This document shows positions 30,190 to 36,987 of a DNA stretch of 36,987 bases, piece after piece. Numbering within the stretch: position 1 is the first letter of the stretch; every line of letters starts with the position of its first letter. This DNA is from Oceanospirillum beijerinckii DSM 7166 (lineage in GTDB: Bacteria > Pseudomonadota > Gammaproteobacteria > Pseudomonadales > Halomonadaceae), in NCBI RefSeq assembly GCF_000422425.1, contig NZ_AULT01000056.1, positions 1-36,987 of the forward strand. Direction: 5' to 3'. Below the pieces are notes generated by a model. The model saw only the letters and a program-made list of their open reading frames with translations. It made no database searches and was not told the DNA's origin. The translations under genes were made by a program, and so were the position numbers.

Positions 30190-31413
30190 CTAGGCGGTAG
30201 CAAGCTGCCAGCACTGCTGCTGATGGTCCTGCACAAATGCCATAATCTGAGTATCAATCTTCCCCTGTTCTGCCAGTTCCGTCAGAATCTGCATCACCTG
30301 ATTTACTGGCATAGAATCCCGATAGGGACGCTTCTGTGCCAGTGCCTGAAAAATATCCGCAATGGTCAGAATGCGGGATTCAAACGGAATCTGATCACCT
30401 TTAAGCTGATAGGGATAACCGGAGCCATCCAAAAACTCATGGTGCTGGCAGGCCCACAGCGCAATCTCTTTAAAGGAAGTCACCCGTTCCAGAATATCCT
30501 GAGCTTCAAAGCCGTGCCGGTGCATCGCCACCGTTTCTTTAGCATTAAGCGGCCCCTCTTTTTCCAGAATATTATCCGGGATATGCAGCTTCCCGATATC
30601 ATGCAGATAACCGGCGATCTTCAGCTGTTGGCAGCGGGCTTCATCCAGCTCCAGCTGCTTGGCGATATAGTAGGCCAACGCACCCACATTCAGGCTGTGC
30701 TCTGCAGTAAAGGGGCTTTTGGCATCGACAGCAGCGGCAAGAATCAAAGCCACGGCTTCCGTTGAAACCAAGTCCAGAGTTATGGATTTCTCAAAATCCA
30801 GGTGCTGCAAATAACGACTGAGGTGGCTTTTCTCAAGATTAAACCAGAAGGCATCAATGGTTGAGGCCTTGACAAAGGCTTCTACCAGCGGTGGATAGAA
30901 AAAACCATCCAGCTGGCTCAGGTTTGTGTGAATAAACTCCCGGGCATGAATTGCTTCATCATCCGGGTTTTGTGCCAGATACTGAAACAGCAGAGCATCC
31001 ACCCGGTCCATCAGAAAAATCAGGCTGGCAGCCTGCTTGCTGCTGTTGGAAATAGGCAGAGGTTGTAGCTTGTCCCAGTGAGTATGGTGATATCGCACCA
31101 CGTCGATGTATTTATGATAGAAGGGCAGATTCTCCAGCAGCTTGACACCCTCAGCGCAGTGAAAACTGGACTTTTCCCAATCCATAAGTGTCACCAGCAG
31201 TTCATGCTCGCGACTGGAAGAAACGCCGATATCATGCAGCAAACCCGCAACCAGCAGATCTTCGGCAGTAAAGCCTTCAATCTCAAGGTGATCCGCACAC
31301 TGCCAGGCCATATAACCCACACGTTTACCATGCTGGGTATCATCCAGGCCAACCTGATCGATCACATCAGAGATCATCAGGGTCAGGTCTTTAAAGCAGT
31401 GATTAGCTTGCAT
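30190..31413 (-). CDS. Tandem HD protein with C-terminal HD-GYP phosphodiesterase
   Basis: A 407-residue protein with two HD-type halves. The N-terminal half has LLHDIGVS and RYHHTHWD and appears to lack the GYP motif. The C-terminal half (about 215-400) has EHSLNVGALAYYIA, GYLHDIGKLHIPD and HHEFLDGSGYP, the HD-GYP signature with Ser in place of the usual Thr. HD-GYP proteins hydrolyse cyclic di-GMP. It lies upstream of the GGDEF-EAL gene on the same strand with a 253-base gap, so it is probably a separate unit in the same signalling cluster. Confidence 0.88.
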   Translation of the reverse strand: MQANHCFKDLTLMISDVIDQVGLDDTQHGKRVGYMAWQCADHLEIEGFTAEDLLVAGLLHDIGVSSSREHELLVTLMDWEKSSFHCAEGVKLLENLPFYHKYIDVVRYHHTHWDKLQPLPISNSSKQAASLIFLMDRVDALLFQYLAQNPDDEAIHAREFIHTNLSQLDGFFYPPLVEAFVKASTIDAFWFNLEKSHLSRYLQHLDFEKSITLDLVSTEAVALILAAAVDAKSPFTAEHSLNVGALAYYIAKQLELDEARCQQLKIAGYLHDIGKLHIPDNILEKEGPLNAKETVAMHRHGFEAQDILERVTSFKEIALWACQHHEFLDGSGYPYQLKGDQIPFESRILTIADIFQALAQKRPYRDSMPVNQVMQILTELAEQGKIDTQIMAFVQDHQQQCWQLATA

Positions 31414-31527
31414 CGTACGTTTCCTAAATTTCAGATCCTGCTTAAATAATAGCAGAGTGTGATGAAAGCAAATCGACAGATGCTGTCTTGCGGTAAAAAG
31501 TAAGTCGGCCTGATGTTAATGGCATTA

Positions 31528-31763
31528 CTTGTCAAAGGCATCATACTGATAATGCTGGCTGCCACCTCTGGGGTTGGTGGTGCGGCCGGGTCTGGTGCCC
31601 CCATCATCCCTGATGACTGATCCGCTGGCTGATCCGGCCCTGAGCCTCGTAACGGAAGGAGACCGGCAGTTGCTGGTTCGTCTGCACCTGCATCAGCTGG
31701 CAGGCTTGGTTCCAGTTCAGCTGTGTGGTATTGCCTTCGGGGGAGGTTTCTGTGGGGCAGGCT
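31528..31763 (-). pseudogene. Fragment of an Rhs gene with a frameshift
   Basis: Minus-strand translation gives an Rhs-like segment (NTTQLNWNQACQLMQVQT, then SFRYEAQGRISQRI) that meets a stop. In another frame it continues TTNPRGGSQHYQYDAFDK, almost identical to NPRGDSQHYQYGAFDK of the Rhs gene at the right window edge. It is a decayed copy of an Rhs core part. Confidence 0.75.
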
Positions 31764-31807
31764 TAAATTCTCTTAAAAATCAAAGAGAAAAATGTGCCTG
31801 TCCTTTA

Positions 31808-31832
31808 TTTCGCTTTCTGTGGGAAAGCGAAA
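31808..31832. other. Perfect 10-bp hairpin upstream of the small interrupted gene
   Basis: TTTCGCTTTC and GAAAGCGAAA are perfect arms around a 5-base loop, with no T run. It may act as an operator or a 5' leader hairpin for the gene at 31884. Confidence 0.5.
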
Positions 31833-32110
31833 CCCATCGGTTCAGATTCAATGAATGGAATTCAAATAAAAGGAGATGGAATAATGGACAATAACGCAGA
31901 CACGATTCAGCAAATTCCTGTACGGAAAGCCTTTCAGATGAATCAGCATTTTGAGACTTTCAGCCACCGCTGTGCTTTCCTGATGATTGCTCTGGAAAAT
32001 ATTGCTTTTGAAGATGCACTGCCTCATAACAAACAAGCCGCTTTAGGAGCATCTTACTTTATAGAGGATATGCTGGAAGAGATGTCGGATATTCAGACCA
32101 TGCTGGATGC

Positions 32111-33158
32111 GGCTATGTTCTGTTTAGTTGTTGGCTATGGTCTAAACTAAAGAGGTCTCTTTCCTGATTCAGTAGAGGCCTCCAATGAAACAGCATGATT
32201 TCGACCAAATACTCTCTCAGCTAGACACCCTTTCAGCTAAACAGCGTCATTCACTCATTGAATGGCTCCATTGCCCAGAAGAAATTCCAGATATTGTTGA
32301 GCATCTCGAACAAAACCTCCATGACCACTTATCCTGCCCTCACTGTGAACACGATAAAATTCATCGCTGGGGGATGAGCCAGGGGATTCAACGTTACCGT
32401 TGTTGTAGCTGCCATAAAACCTTTACGGCTTTAACTAATACCCCGCTGTCAGGCCTACGGATGAGAGAGCGGTGGATAGAATATGCAGAAGGCATGCTTC
32501 AGTCTGAAGTTCTCAGGAGTGCGGCTGCACGTTGTAGCATCCATTTAACCACTTCATTCCGTTGGCGTCATCGTTTCCTAAAACTTGCAGAAACCCTGAA
32601 TGCAGAGGCTCTTGAAGGCATTGTTGAAGCGGATCAGACTCTATTCAGAGAGTCCTTCAAAGGAAAAAGAAATATCGACGAACGACCACCCAGAAAACGA
32701 GGAAATGACAAGAAAAAAGACGTGCACTGGATCTCTGTTTTGGTGGCAAGAGATCGCCATAAACACGAAGCTGACTTCGTCTTACACAACTTCACGATTG
32801 ATCAGGTTGAAGATGTATTATTGCCTCGATTAAGTGCAGATATTGCATTTTGCACAGATGGTCATCTTACCTTTGAAGCCTTCACGAACAAACATGGTTT
32901 CACCCATAAAGTACTGAATGCCAGTGCAGGAGAGCGGGTCAAAGAAGGGGCTTACCATATTCAGGGAGTGAATAGTTATCATCAAAGATTAAAAATATGG
33001 ATTGCTCGTTTCCATGGTGTAGCAACAAAATATCTGCATCGTTATTTAGGTTGGTTCAGGTGGTTTGATCAGCATCGACAAGAAAAATATCAACCCATTG
33101 ATTTTATGATTGATTTTGCTAAGCCAGAAGGTTTTCAACATCTAAACAGAACATAGCC
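32111..33158 (+). mobile_element. Complete IS1595-family insertion sequence, 1048 bp
   Basis: The ends are inverted repeats: GGCTATGTTCTGTTTAG is perfect for 17 bases, and a match continues to about 23 with one mismatch. CTGGATGC is duplicated directly at 32103-32110 and 33159-33166. An 8-base target duplication and about 1 kb length fit the IS1595 family. One intact transposase gene lies inside. Confidence 0.92.
32185..33156 (+). CDS. IS1595-family (ISXO2-like) transposase
   Basis: A 323-residue transposase. An N-terminal zinc-ribbon (CPHCEHDKIHRWG, then YRCCSCHKTFTALTNT, about residues 50-85) is followed by a helix-turn-helix and a DDE-type catalytic core starting at GIVEADQTLF (first Asp). 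FCTDGHLTFEAF carries the second Asp and VNSYHQRLKIWIARF the terminal region, with Asn/His in the ISXO2 manner. The frame is uninterrupted and ends two bases before the end of the element, so it may be active. Confidence 0.9.
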   Translation: MKQHDFDQILSQLDTLSAKQRHSLIEWLHCPEEIPDIVEHLEQNLHDHLSCPHCEHDKIHRWGMSQGIQRYRCCSCHKTFTALTNTPLSGLRMRERWIEYAEGMLQSEVLRSAAARCSIHLTTSFRWRHRFLKLAETLNAEALEGIVEADQTLFRESFKGKRNIDERPPRKRGNDKKKDVHWISVLVARDRHKHEADFVLHNFTIDQVEDVLLPRLSADIAFCTDGHLTFEAFTNKHGFTHKVLNASAGERVKEGAYHIQGVNSYHQRLKIWIARFHGVATKYLHRYLGWFRWFDQHRQEKYQPIDFMIDFAKPEGFQHLNRT

Positions 33159-33320
33159 CTGGATGCGGCAGTTAAAACCCGGGGATAAAATGCAATGAGT
33201 TAAGCCATGTATTTCTGAGAGATACATGGCTTAGTTGAATATCTTTCTTCATGTAGAGATGACCACTTTATGAGAAATCACTAGCATCAATAAATCCACA
33301 CCTAACGTCGAGGAGCCATA
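33159..33320. repeat. Duplicated tail sequence, copy 1
   Basis: This contains the 3' end of the small interrupted gene followed by about 130 bases that recur at 33942-34192 with few changes. A shared hairpin is formed by CCATGTAT and ATACATGG. It lies directly after the stop side of the immunity gene at 33326. Confidence 0.85.
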
Positions 33321-33325
33321 AAAAT

Positions 33326-33661
33326 TCAATTAAAATCATCTTTAAATTCATTAAGCACATCAATCAGTTCCTTGGGTCTTATTCTATAGCTATCAAAATC
33401 TCTAACATCATCCCACTCTTGATCATCGGAGATTTCCATTATAAATGGGTCCAAACCATATTCCTCTATAGCTGACAATATAGTCCTAATTTCCAGATCT
33501 TTGGTTGCATGGTCATTAAGAAATAACTCTGTTGTATAAAACACCCCTTCTTTTAGCCTATTACTTATATATGATATAGATATTCCTGTGACGTTCCTTA
33601 TTTTTTTCACTAACTCTAAATTAACTACTGGACTTGATACTGAAATTGAAATACTTGACAT
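33326..33661 (-). CDS. Putative immunity protein for the displaced GHH toxin tip
   Basis: A 111-residue acidic protein (ending LIDVLNEFKDDFN) with AGGAG 7 bases before the ATG at 33661. I do not recognise the family. It lies 65 bases downstream of a displaced Rhs toxin tip on the same strand, and its 3' side carries the same tail sequence found after the immunity gene at 34207. Position, size and acidity fit an Rhs immunity gene. It is probably kept for protection against sister cells that still carry the matching toxin. Confidence 0.6.
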   Translation of the reverse strand: MSSISISVSSPVVNLELVKKIRNVTGISISYISNRLKEGVFYTTELFLNDHATKDLEIRTILSAIEEYGLDPFIMEISDDQEWDDVRDFDSYRIRPKELIDVLNEFKDDFN

Positions 33662-33726
33662 ATACATCTCCTATATTAAAACTCTTCTTTAAACAATGGG
33701 TTTAATGGCTTCCCTTTTGTATCTTT

Positions 33727-33897
33727 TTAGAAATTACCGCCATACCAACGATATAAATGCTCATCTTTAGTTGCAGGGTATATATTATCAACAGAATCAG
33801 CTAACTGAGGGTAGTCTAAAGCATTATACTTGTGATGCCCCTCCACCGAAGTCCCATTAAACCTAGGCTTACGCCCAGATAATATCCCTTTATTTCC
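33727..33897 (-). pseudogene. Displaced Rhs C-terminal tip with GHH nuclease signature
   Basis: An open frame of 56 codons without start encodes FNGTSVEGHHKYNALDYPQL and ends in LYRWYGGNF and a stop. EGHHKYN is the GHH signature of HNH/Endo VII-type nuclease tips of polymorphic toxins. The 5' part is lost at 33900, where the copy of the small gene begins. It cannot be made without fusion to an Rhs core. Confidence 0.7.
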
Positions 33898-33900
33898 TTA

Positions 33901-34192
33901 GAGGACATGCTGGAAGAGATGTCAGATATTCAGACCATGCTGGATGCCGTAGTTAAAGATCAGGGGTCAAACGCAATAGGTTAAGCCATGTAAGTAGACG
34001 CACACTGCTTTTCCCTGCATAAAGCCCGTATTATCCGGCCGTTTCGGCCGGATAATATCGGAATATTTATGATCGGGTACTTATTTCTGAGAGATACATG
34101 GCTTAGTTGAATATTTTCCTTCATGCAGAGATGACCATTTTATGAGAAATCACTGACATCAATAAATCCACACCCAACGTCGATGACCCAAG
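33901..34192. repeat. Duplicated tail sequence, copy 2, with truncated small gene
   Basis: Positions 33901-33984 encode on the plus strand the last 27 residues of a relative of the gene at 31884 (EDMLEEMSDIQTMLDA, then VVKDQGSNAIG and a stop). The following bases match copy 1 except for an insert of about 90 bases at 33993-34082. The copy ends just before the immunity gene at 34207. Confidence 0.82.
33993..34082. mobile_element. About 90-bp palindrome-bearing insert (MITE- or REP-like)
   Basis: Compared with copy 1, about 90 extra bases stand between GCCATGTA and TTTCTGAGAG. The insert contains a perfect dyad with 12-base arms, ATTATCCGGCCG-TTT-CGGCCGGATAAT (34030-34056). AAGTA and TACTT near its ends are inverted. 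It carries no gene and no T run after the hairpin. Confidence 0.55.
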
Positions 34193-34206
34193 GAATTTAA
34201 AACTAT

Positions 34207-34623
34207 TTAATAATCATCATCAACTAATGGAGACTCATGTTGCCATGATCCGATACAAGATAGTTTACCATTAAAAAAAGCCCGATCATCTTCAGCATTT
34301 AACAGTCTAGAATTCCACAGCATAATAAAACAATTATACTCCCCCCCTCCTGAACGAGCCGTTAACTCTTCAATCAATTCTATTGAATCAACTCCATTAT
34401 TCCTACATAACTCTTCTATACATACAGGTGAATCAACAGCCTCATACCAGATAAAGTCATGGTCATACCAGCACCCCAAATCTTTACTAAACTGTGAAAT
34501 AGGCTCATCATCATCCACGCCACATTCTTCTAAGTAAGATTCAACTGATTCTTCATTTAAACTACCAATCCAAACTGTAACCCAATGATTCTCAGTTGTA
34601 AAAAAAGGTTTATTTTCAAACAT
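34207..34623 (-). CDS. Putative immunity protein (Imm22-like) for the Rhs toxin
   Basis: A 138-residue acidic protein with WVTVWIGSLNEESVESYLEE, then SQFSKDLGCWYDHDFIW, resembling the Imm22 immunity family, and a C-terminal CFIMLWNSRLL segment. AGGAGG lies before the ATG at 34623, nine bases after the Rhs stop, so it is co-transcribed and probably co-translated with the toxin. It should bind and neutralise the Rhs tip in the producer cell. The family name is from memory of the motif; the immunity role follows from position. Confidence 0.68.
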   Translation of the reverse strand: MFENKPFFTTENHWVTVWIGSLNEESVESYLEECGVDDDEPISQFSKDLGCWYDHDFIWYEAVDSPVCIEELCRNNGVDSIELIEELTARSGGGEYNCFIMLWNSRLLNAEDDRAFFNGKLSCIGSWQHESPLVDDDY

Positions 34624-34632
34624 TAATACCTC

Positions 34633-36987
34633 CTACTTCCTTAAGCCTGATGGTAAGTCATTTCGCCCATTTGGTAACCAGCCAGAATATTCTGCCCAGT
34701 TATTTATCTTTCTTTTAAACTGTTCAAAACTATTAGATGAATCTATAATATCACCCAACTCTTTATGAGCTCTTGAAGAAATACTATTATTCCCATGCTT
34801 CTTCACTACTCCAGTCATAGGGTCTCTAAAAAATGTTTCTTTTGTAGGAGAAGCATTTTCTACAATATCTTTATACTTTACTCCCCAGGATCTCATCCTC
34901 GGAGCCCTAGAGACCATTAACCATTCATGGGCACCACCACCATGTCTCAATCTACTTTTAAGAACATTACGAGCATCTGTATCTTTGTACAACTCTGCTA
35001 ATTCAGTAGGTGATTTTGCATCAAACCATTCTTCAAATGCTTTTCCTGATGGGATTCCATGTTTTTCAGCAGAGGTTAACTTTCTCTGAGTCTTACACGA
35101 TTCTCTTGTTAATCCTAACGGATCAATCCACTCAACCGGGTTATGCACATACCCCTGCGGTCTCAGCCCTCCGGCCATACCTATCGGGTCGGGCGTCAGA
35201 TACTGGGCTATCTCGGGATCATAGTAACGGAATCGATTGTAGTACAGACCGGTTTCCTGATCATAAATCTGCCCCTGATATCTCAGGTCACAGACAATCG
35301 GGTCGTTAGCGGCGTCTTCCTGGTAATAACGCTGCACATCGCGGGACTGATGCCATTGTTCGTGTTTGCCCCAGATCTCCTGATAGCCCCGCCAGTGAAT
35401 GTCACCATTTTCACTACACAGTTCTCTCGGTGTGCCGGTCTGGTCGGTGACGATATAGTGCAGTGTGGCCGGTTCCGGGGTGTCCGCGTCTGCCGGGTTC
35501 TGTTTCAGCTGGGCAAAAGGACGGAAGCTGTCCGGTTCATACAGCCAGTGGGTGGCTTCGGCCAGGGTGCCATCGGCGTAGCATTGTTGCTGGCCGATCA
35601 GGTTATTGCCGGTCCATTGATAGCGGTGCTGACGAACGACTTTACCGCCCGGTGAGCCGTTCGGGTTATGTGCTGCCGGGTGATGGATTTTACCAATACG
35701 GCGACCGAAGGGGTCGTACTGGTAATGCCAGGCATCGCCGTTCGGTAATACCACACGAATCAGCTGGTCGTCTTCATCCCATTCATAGCGGGTGCTTTCC
35801 GGGCGGAAGCCGTTGCGGCGGATCACTTTTTCGATCATGCGACCGCAGTCATCATAACGGTAGCTGTGGTTGCCGTGGCTTTCGACCCGTCCGGCGCGCT
35901 GGTATTTCAGCGCTTTTTCCAGTCGTTTTTCCGCCAGGCTGATGACGTTATCCGGCTGAACCTCATTCGGGCCGGTAAAGCCCTGCTCAATACGGGTCAG
36001 GTTCTGTTCGCTGTCGTAACTGAAGGCTTTGTGTTCGGTGTTCTGGCCGCCAAACGGCGCTTTGCGGCTCTGCTGAGTGATCTGGCCGTTGCCGTTCAGC
36101 TGGTAGCGGGATTCGCCCCAGTGGGATTCGTCAATGGCGATAATCTGATCCAGGCTGTCGTACTGGTAACGGCGCTGTAAGTGACGATGACGGCTTTTAC
36201 CGTGGCTCTGCGGCTGGCTGCCCGGCCCTTGGTGGATCTGGCCTGTGGGGATTTGGGGTTGTCCCGGTGCACTGGTCTGGCCGTTCTCCAGCCATTGCTG
36301 TTCCAGCAGGCCGGTCTGGCTCCATTGTTGTTTCAGGTTAAAGCCCAGCGGATTGCTGCGGCTCAGTTCCTGACCCAGTCGGTCGCGCTGAATATGCAGT
36401 GGTTGATGGTTCCCCACCTGCAGCTGTGCCAGCTGGCCCTGATCCCAGCCAAAGGCCAGTGCGATGGCTTCACTGCTCATTGAGGTACGCTGACCGTCAC
36501 CGTTATAGTCGTGTTCGGTGGTGTCGCCATTCAGGGTTTCGCGAATCAGGCGACCGGCGTCGTCATATTCAAACTTAAGCTCTGCCTGCGGATTGGCGGC
36601 ACGGGTCAGTTGTCCGGCCGGGTTGTATTCAAACTGCGTCAGGGCTGTCGGGGTCTGATCCGGGGCGATGTTCTGCTTTTCAATCAGGCGGCCTGCCGGG
36701 TCGTATTTAAACTTTTGCTGACTGTTGTCCGGCTGAATACGGGCGATCAGACGACCGGCCGGGTCATATTCAAACCGGGTGACGCGACCATCGTAATGCT
36801 GCTCCTCAACAATCTGGCCTGCTTCATTGTACTGATAACGCCATTGCTGTTTCTGGCTGTTGGCAACACCGCTGAACTCCGCTTCCCGGTTGTAGAAGTA
36901 CCAGGTGGTGGCGCCCAGAGGGTCGGTGGATTGCAGCAGTTTATCAAAGGCACCGTACTGATAATGCTGGCTGTCACCTCTGGGGTT
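34633..36987 (-). CDS. Rhs-family toxin, C-terminal 784 residues, open at the window edge
   Basis: The frame is open from the right edge to the stop at 34633; the Met at 36480 is internal. YD-repeats are visible throughout (FEYDPAGRLI, FEYNPAGQLTR, YEWDEDDQLIRV, YQYDPFGRRIGK). The Rhs core ends in YYNRFRYYDPEIAQYLTPDPIGMAGG and VEWIDPLGL. After that a variable tip of about 160 residues begins (TRESCKTQRKLTSAEK), with RHGGGAHEWLMVSRAPRM, SSRAHKELGDI and a Trp-rich end. I cannot name the tip family; paired His and Glu residues suggest a nuclease or other hydrolase. The core encloses and delivers the tip, commonly through type VI secretion. An immunity gene follows directly. Confidence 0.9.
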   Translation of the reverse strand, partial: NPRGDSQHYQYGAFDKLLQSTDPLGATTWYFYNREAEFSGVANSQKQQWRYQYNEAGQIVEEQHYDGRVTRFEYDPAGRLIARIQPDNSQQKFKYDPAGRLIEKQNIAPDQTPTALTQFEYNPAGQLTRAANPQAELKFEYDDAGRLIRETLNGDTTEHDYNGDGQRTSMSSEAIALAFGWDQGQLAQLQVGNHQPLHIQRDRLGQELSRSNPLGFNLKQQWSQTGLLEQQWLENGQTSAPGQPQIPTGQIHQGPGSQPQSHGKSRHRHLQRRYQYDSLDQIIAIDESHWGESRYQLNGNGQITQQSRKAPFGGQNTEHKAFSYDSEQNLTRIEQGFTGPNEVQPDNVISLAEKRLEKALKYQRAGRVESHGNHSYRYDDCGRMIEKVIRRNGFRPESTRYEWDEDDQLIRVVLPNGDAWHYQYDPFGRRIGKIHHPAAHNPNGSPGGKVVRQHRYQWTGNNLIGQQQCYADGTLAEATHWLYEPDSFRPFAQLKQNPADADTPEPATLHYIVTDQTGTPRELCSENGDIHWRGYQEIWGKHEQWHQSRDVQRYYQEDAANDPIVCDLRYQGQIYDQETGLYYNRFRYYDPEIAQYLTPDPIGMAGGLRPQGYVHNPVEWIDPLGLTRESCKTQRKLTSAEKHGIPSGKAFEEWFDAKSPTELAELYKDTDARNVLKSRLRHGGGAHEWLMVSRAPRMRSWGVKYKDIVENASPTKETFFRDPMTGVVKKHGNNSISSRAHKELGDIIDSSNSFEQFKRKINNWAEYSGWLPNGRNDLPSGLRK

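Larger units (their letters stand above)
31884..33188 (+). pseudogene. Small helical protein gene interrupted by an IS1595-type element
   Basis: The gene starts at 31884 (GGAG upstream) and runs to the target site at 32110. Removing the IS and one target copy joins MLDA to AVKTRG and a stop at 33188, giving a protein of about 85 residues. With the IS in place a chimeric 88-residue product ending at 32150 would be made. The sequence is helical (NQHFETFSHRCAFLMIAL, YFIEDMLEEMSDIQTMLD) and may belong to the DUF3077 group. A second 3' fragment of the same gene family lies at 33901-33984. Confidence 0.7.

Noticed and set aside
31574-31894. Plus-strand ORF over the Rhs fragment
   Set aside because: It is antisense to recognisable Rhs sequence and has no natural protein features.
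34633-36480. Rhs gene starting at the Met at 36480
   Set aside because: The same frame is open to 36987 with continuous YD-repeats, so this Met is internal and the gene is cut by the window edge.
36747-36977. Separate minus-strand ORF at the right edge
   Set aside because: It is out of frame with the Rhs repeats and is a shadow of them.

Overview
The window holds most of a lambda-type (siphovirus head) prophage and, to its right, host chromosome from what looks like a marine-type gammaproteobacterium. The evidence is the lambda-like packaging and head genes, a PrtN-like gene beside the integrase, a PAS/chemotaxis receptor pair, and an Rhs locus. Genus cannot be read from the sequence alone.

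Prophage, about 1-24242. The late genes run leftward: a Q-like antiterminator (12358-12822), tandem terminators resembling lambda tR', a probable lysis cassette (11088-12142), a cos site recognisable base by base (10832-10939), small and large terminase, gpW, portal, protease with nested scaffold, decoration protein and the start of the major capsid gene at the left edge. Tail genes and attL lie outside the window. A cargo block of about 4.3 kb (2075-6245) separates portal from protease, genes that adjoin in lambda. It carries two small genes (one Cas2/SinR-like, one a membrane coiled coil), an acidic orphan protein, a membrane-anchored coiled-coil protein with a T5orf172 GIY-YIG domain, and an antirepressor with its own promoter, dyad and leader.

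Immunity and early regions. A leftward operon (Cro-like, CII/CP76-like, hypothetical, PAPS-reductase-like, O-like with iterons, P-like, Q-like) diverges from a CI-like repressor without a peptidase domain. A second, rightward operon starts near 17778. It has a dyad on its -10 box and an rrn-like boxA, and it must pass two strong terminators to reach a run of small zinc-ribbon, DUF2786, KilAC-like and PrtN-like genes that ends against the convergent integrase. A membrane-anchored WYL-like gene sits backwards between those two terminators.

Host side. The right prophage end abuts a chemotaxis receptor gene that stops soon after its signalling tip, so integration probably truncated it. Next come a PAS protein, a CBS-histidine kinase, a REC-DUF3369-GGDEF-EAL protein and a tandem-HD/HD-GYP protein: a likely cyclic-di-GMP and motility signalling cluster. 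The right end is an Rhs island: an Rhs gene open through the right edge with a C-terminal tip and immunity gene, a displaced GHH-nuclease tip with its own putative immunity gene, an older Rhs fragment, duplicated tail sequences, and a complete IS1595-type insertion sequence with an 8-bp target duplication.
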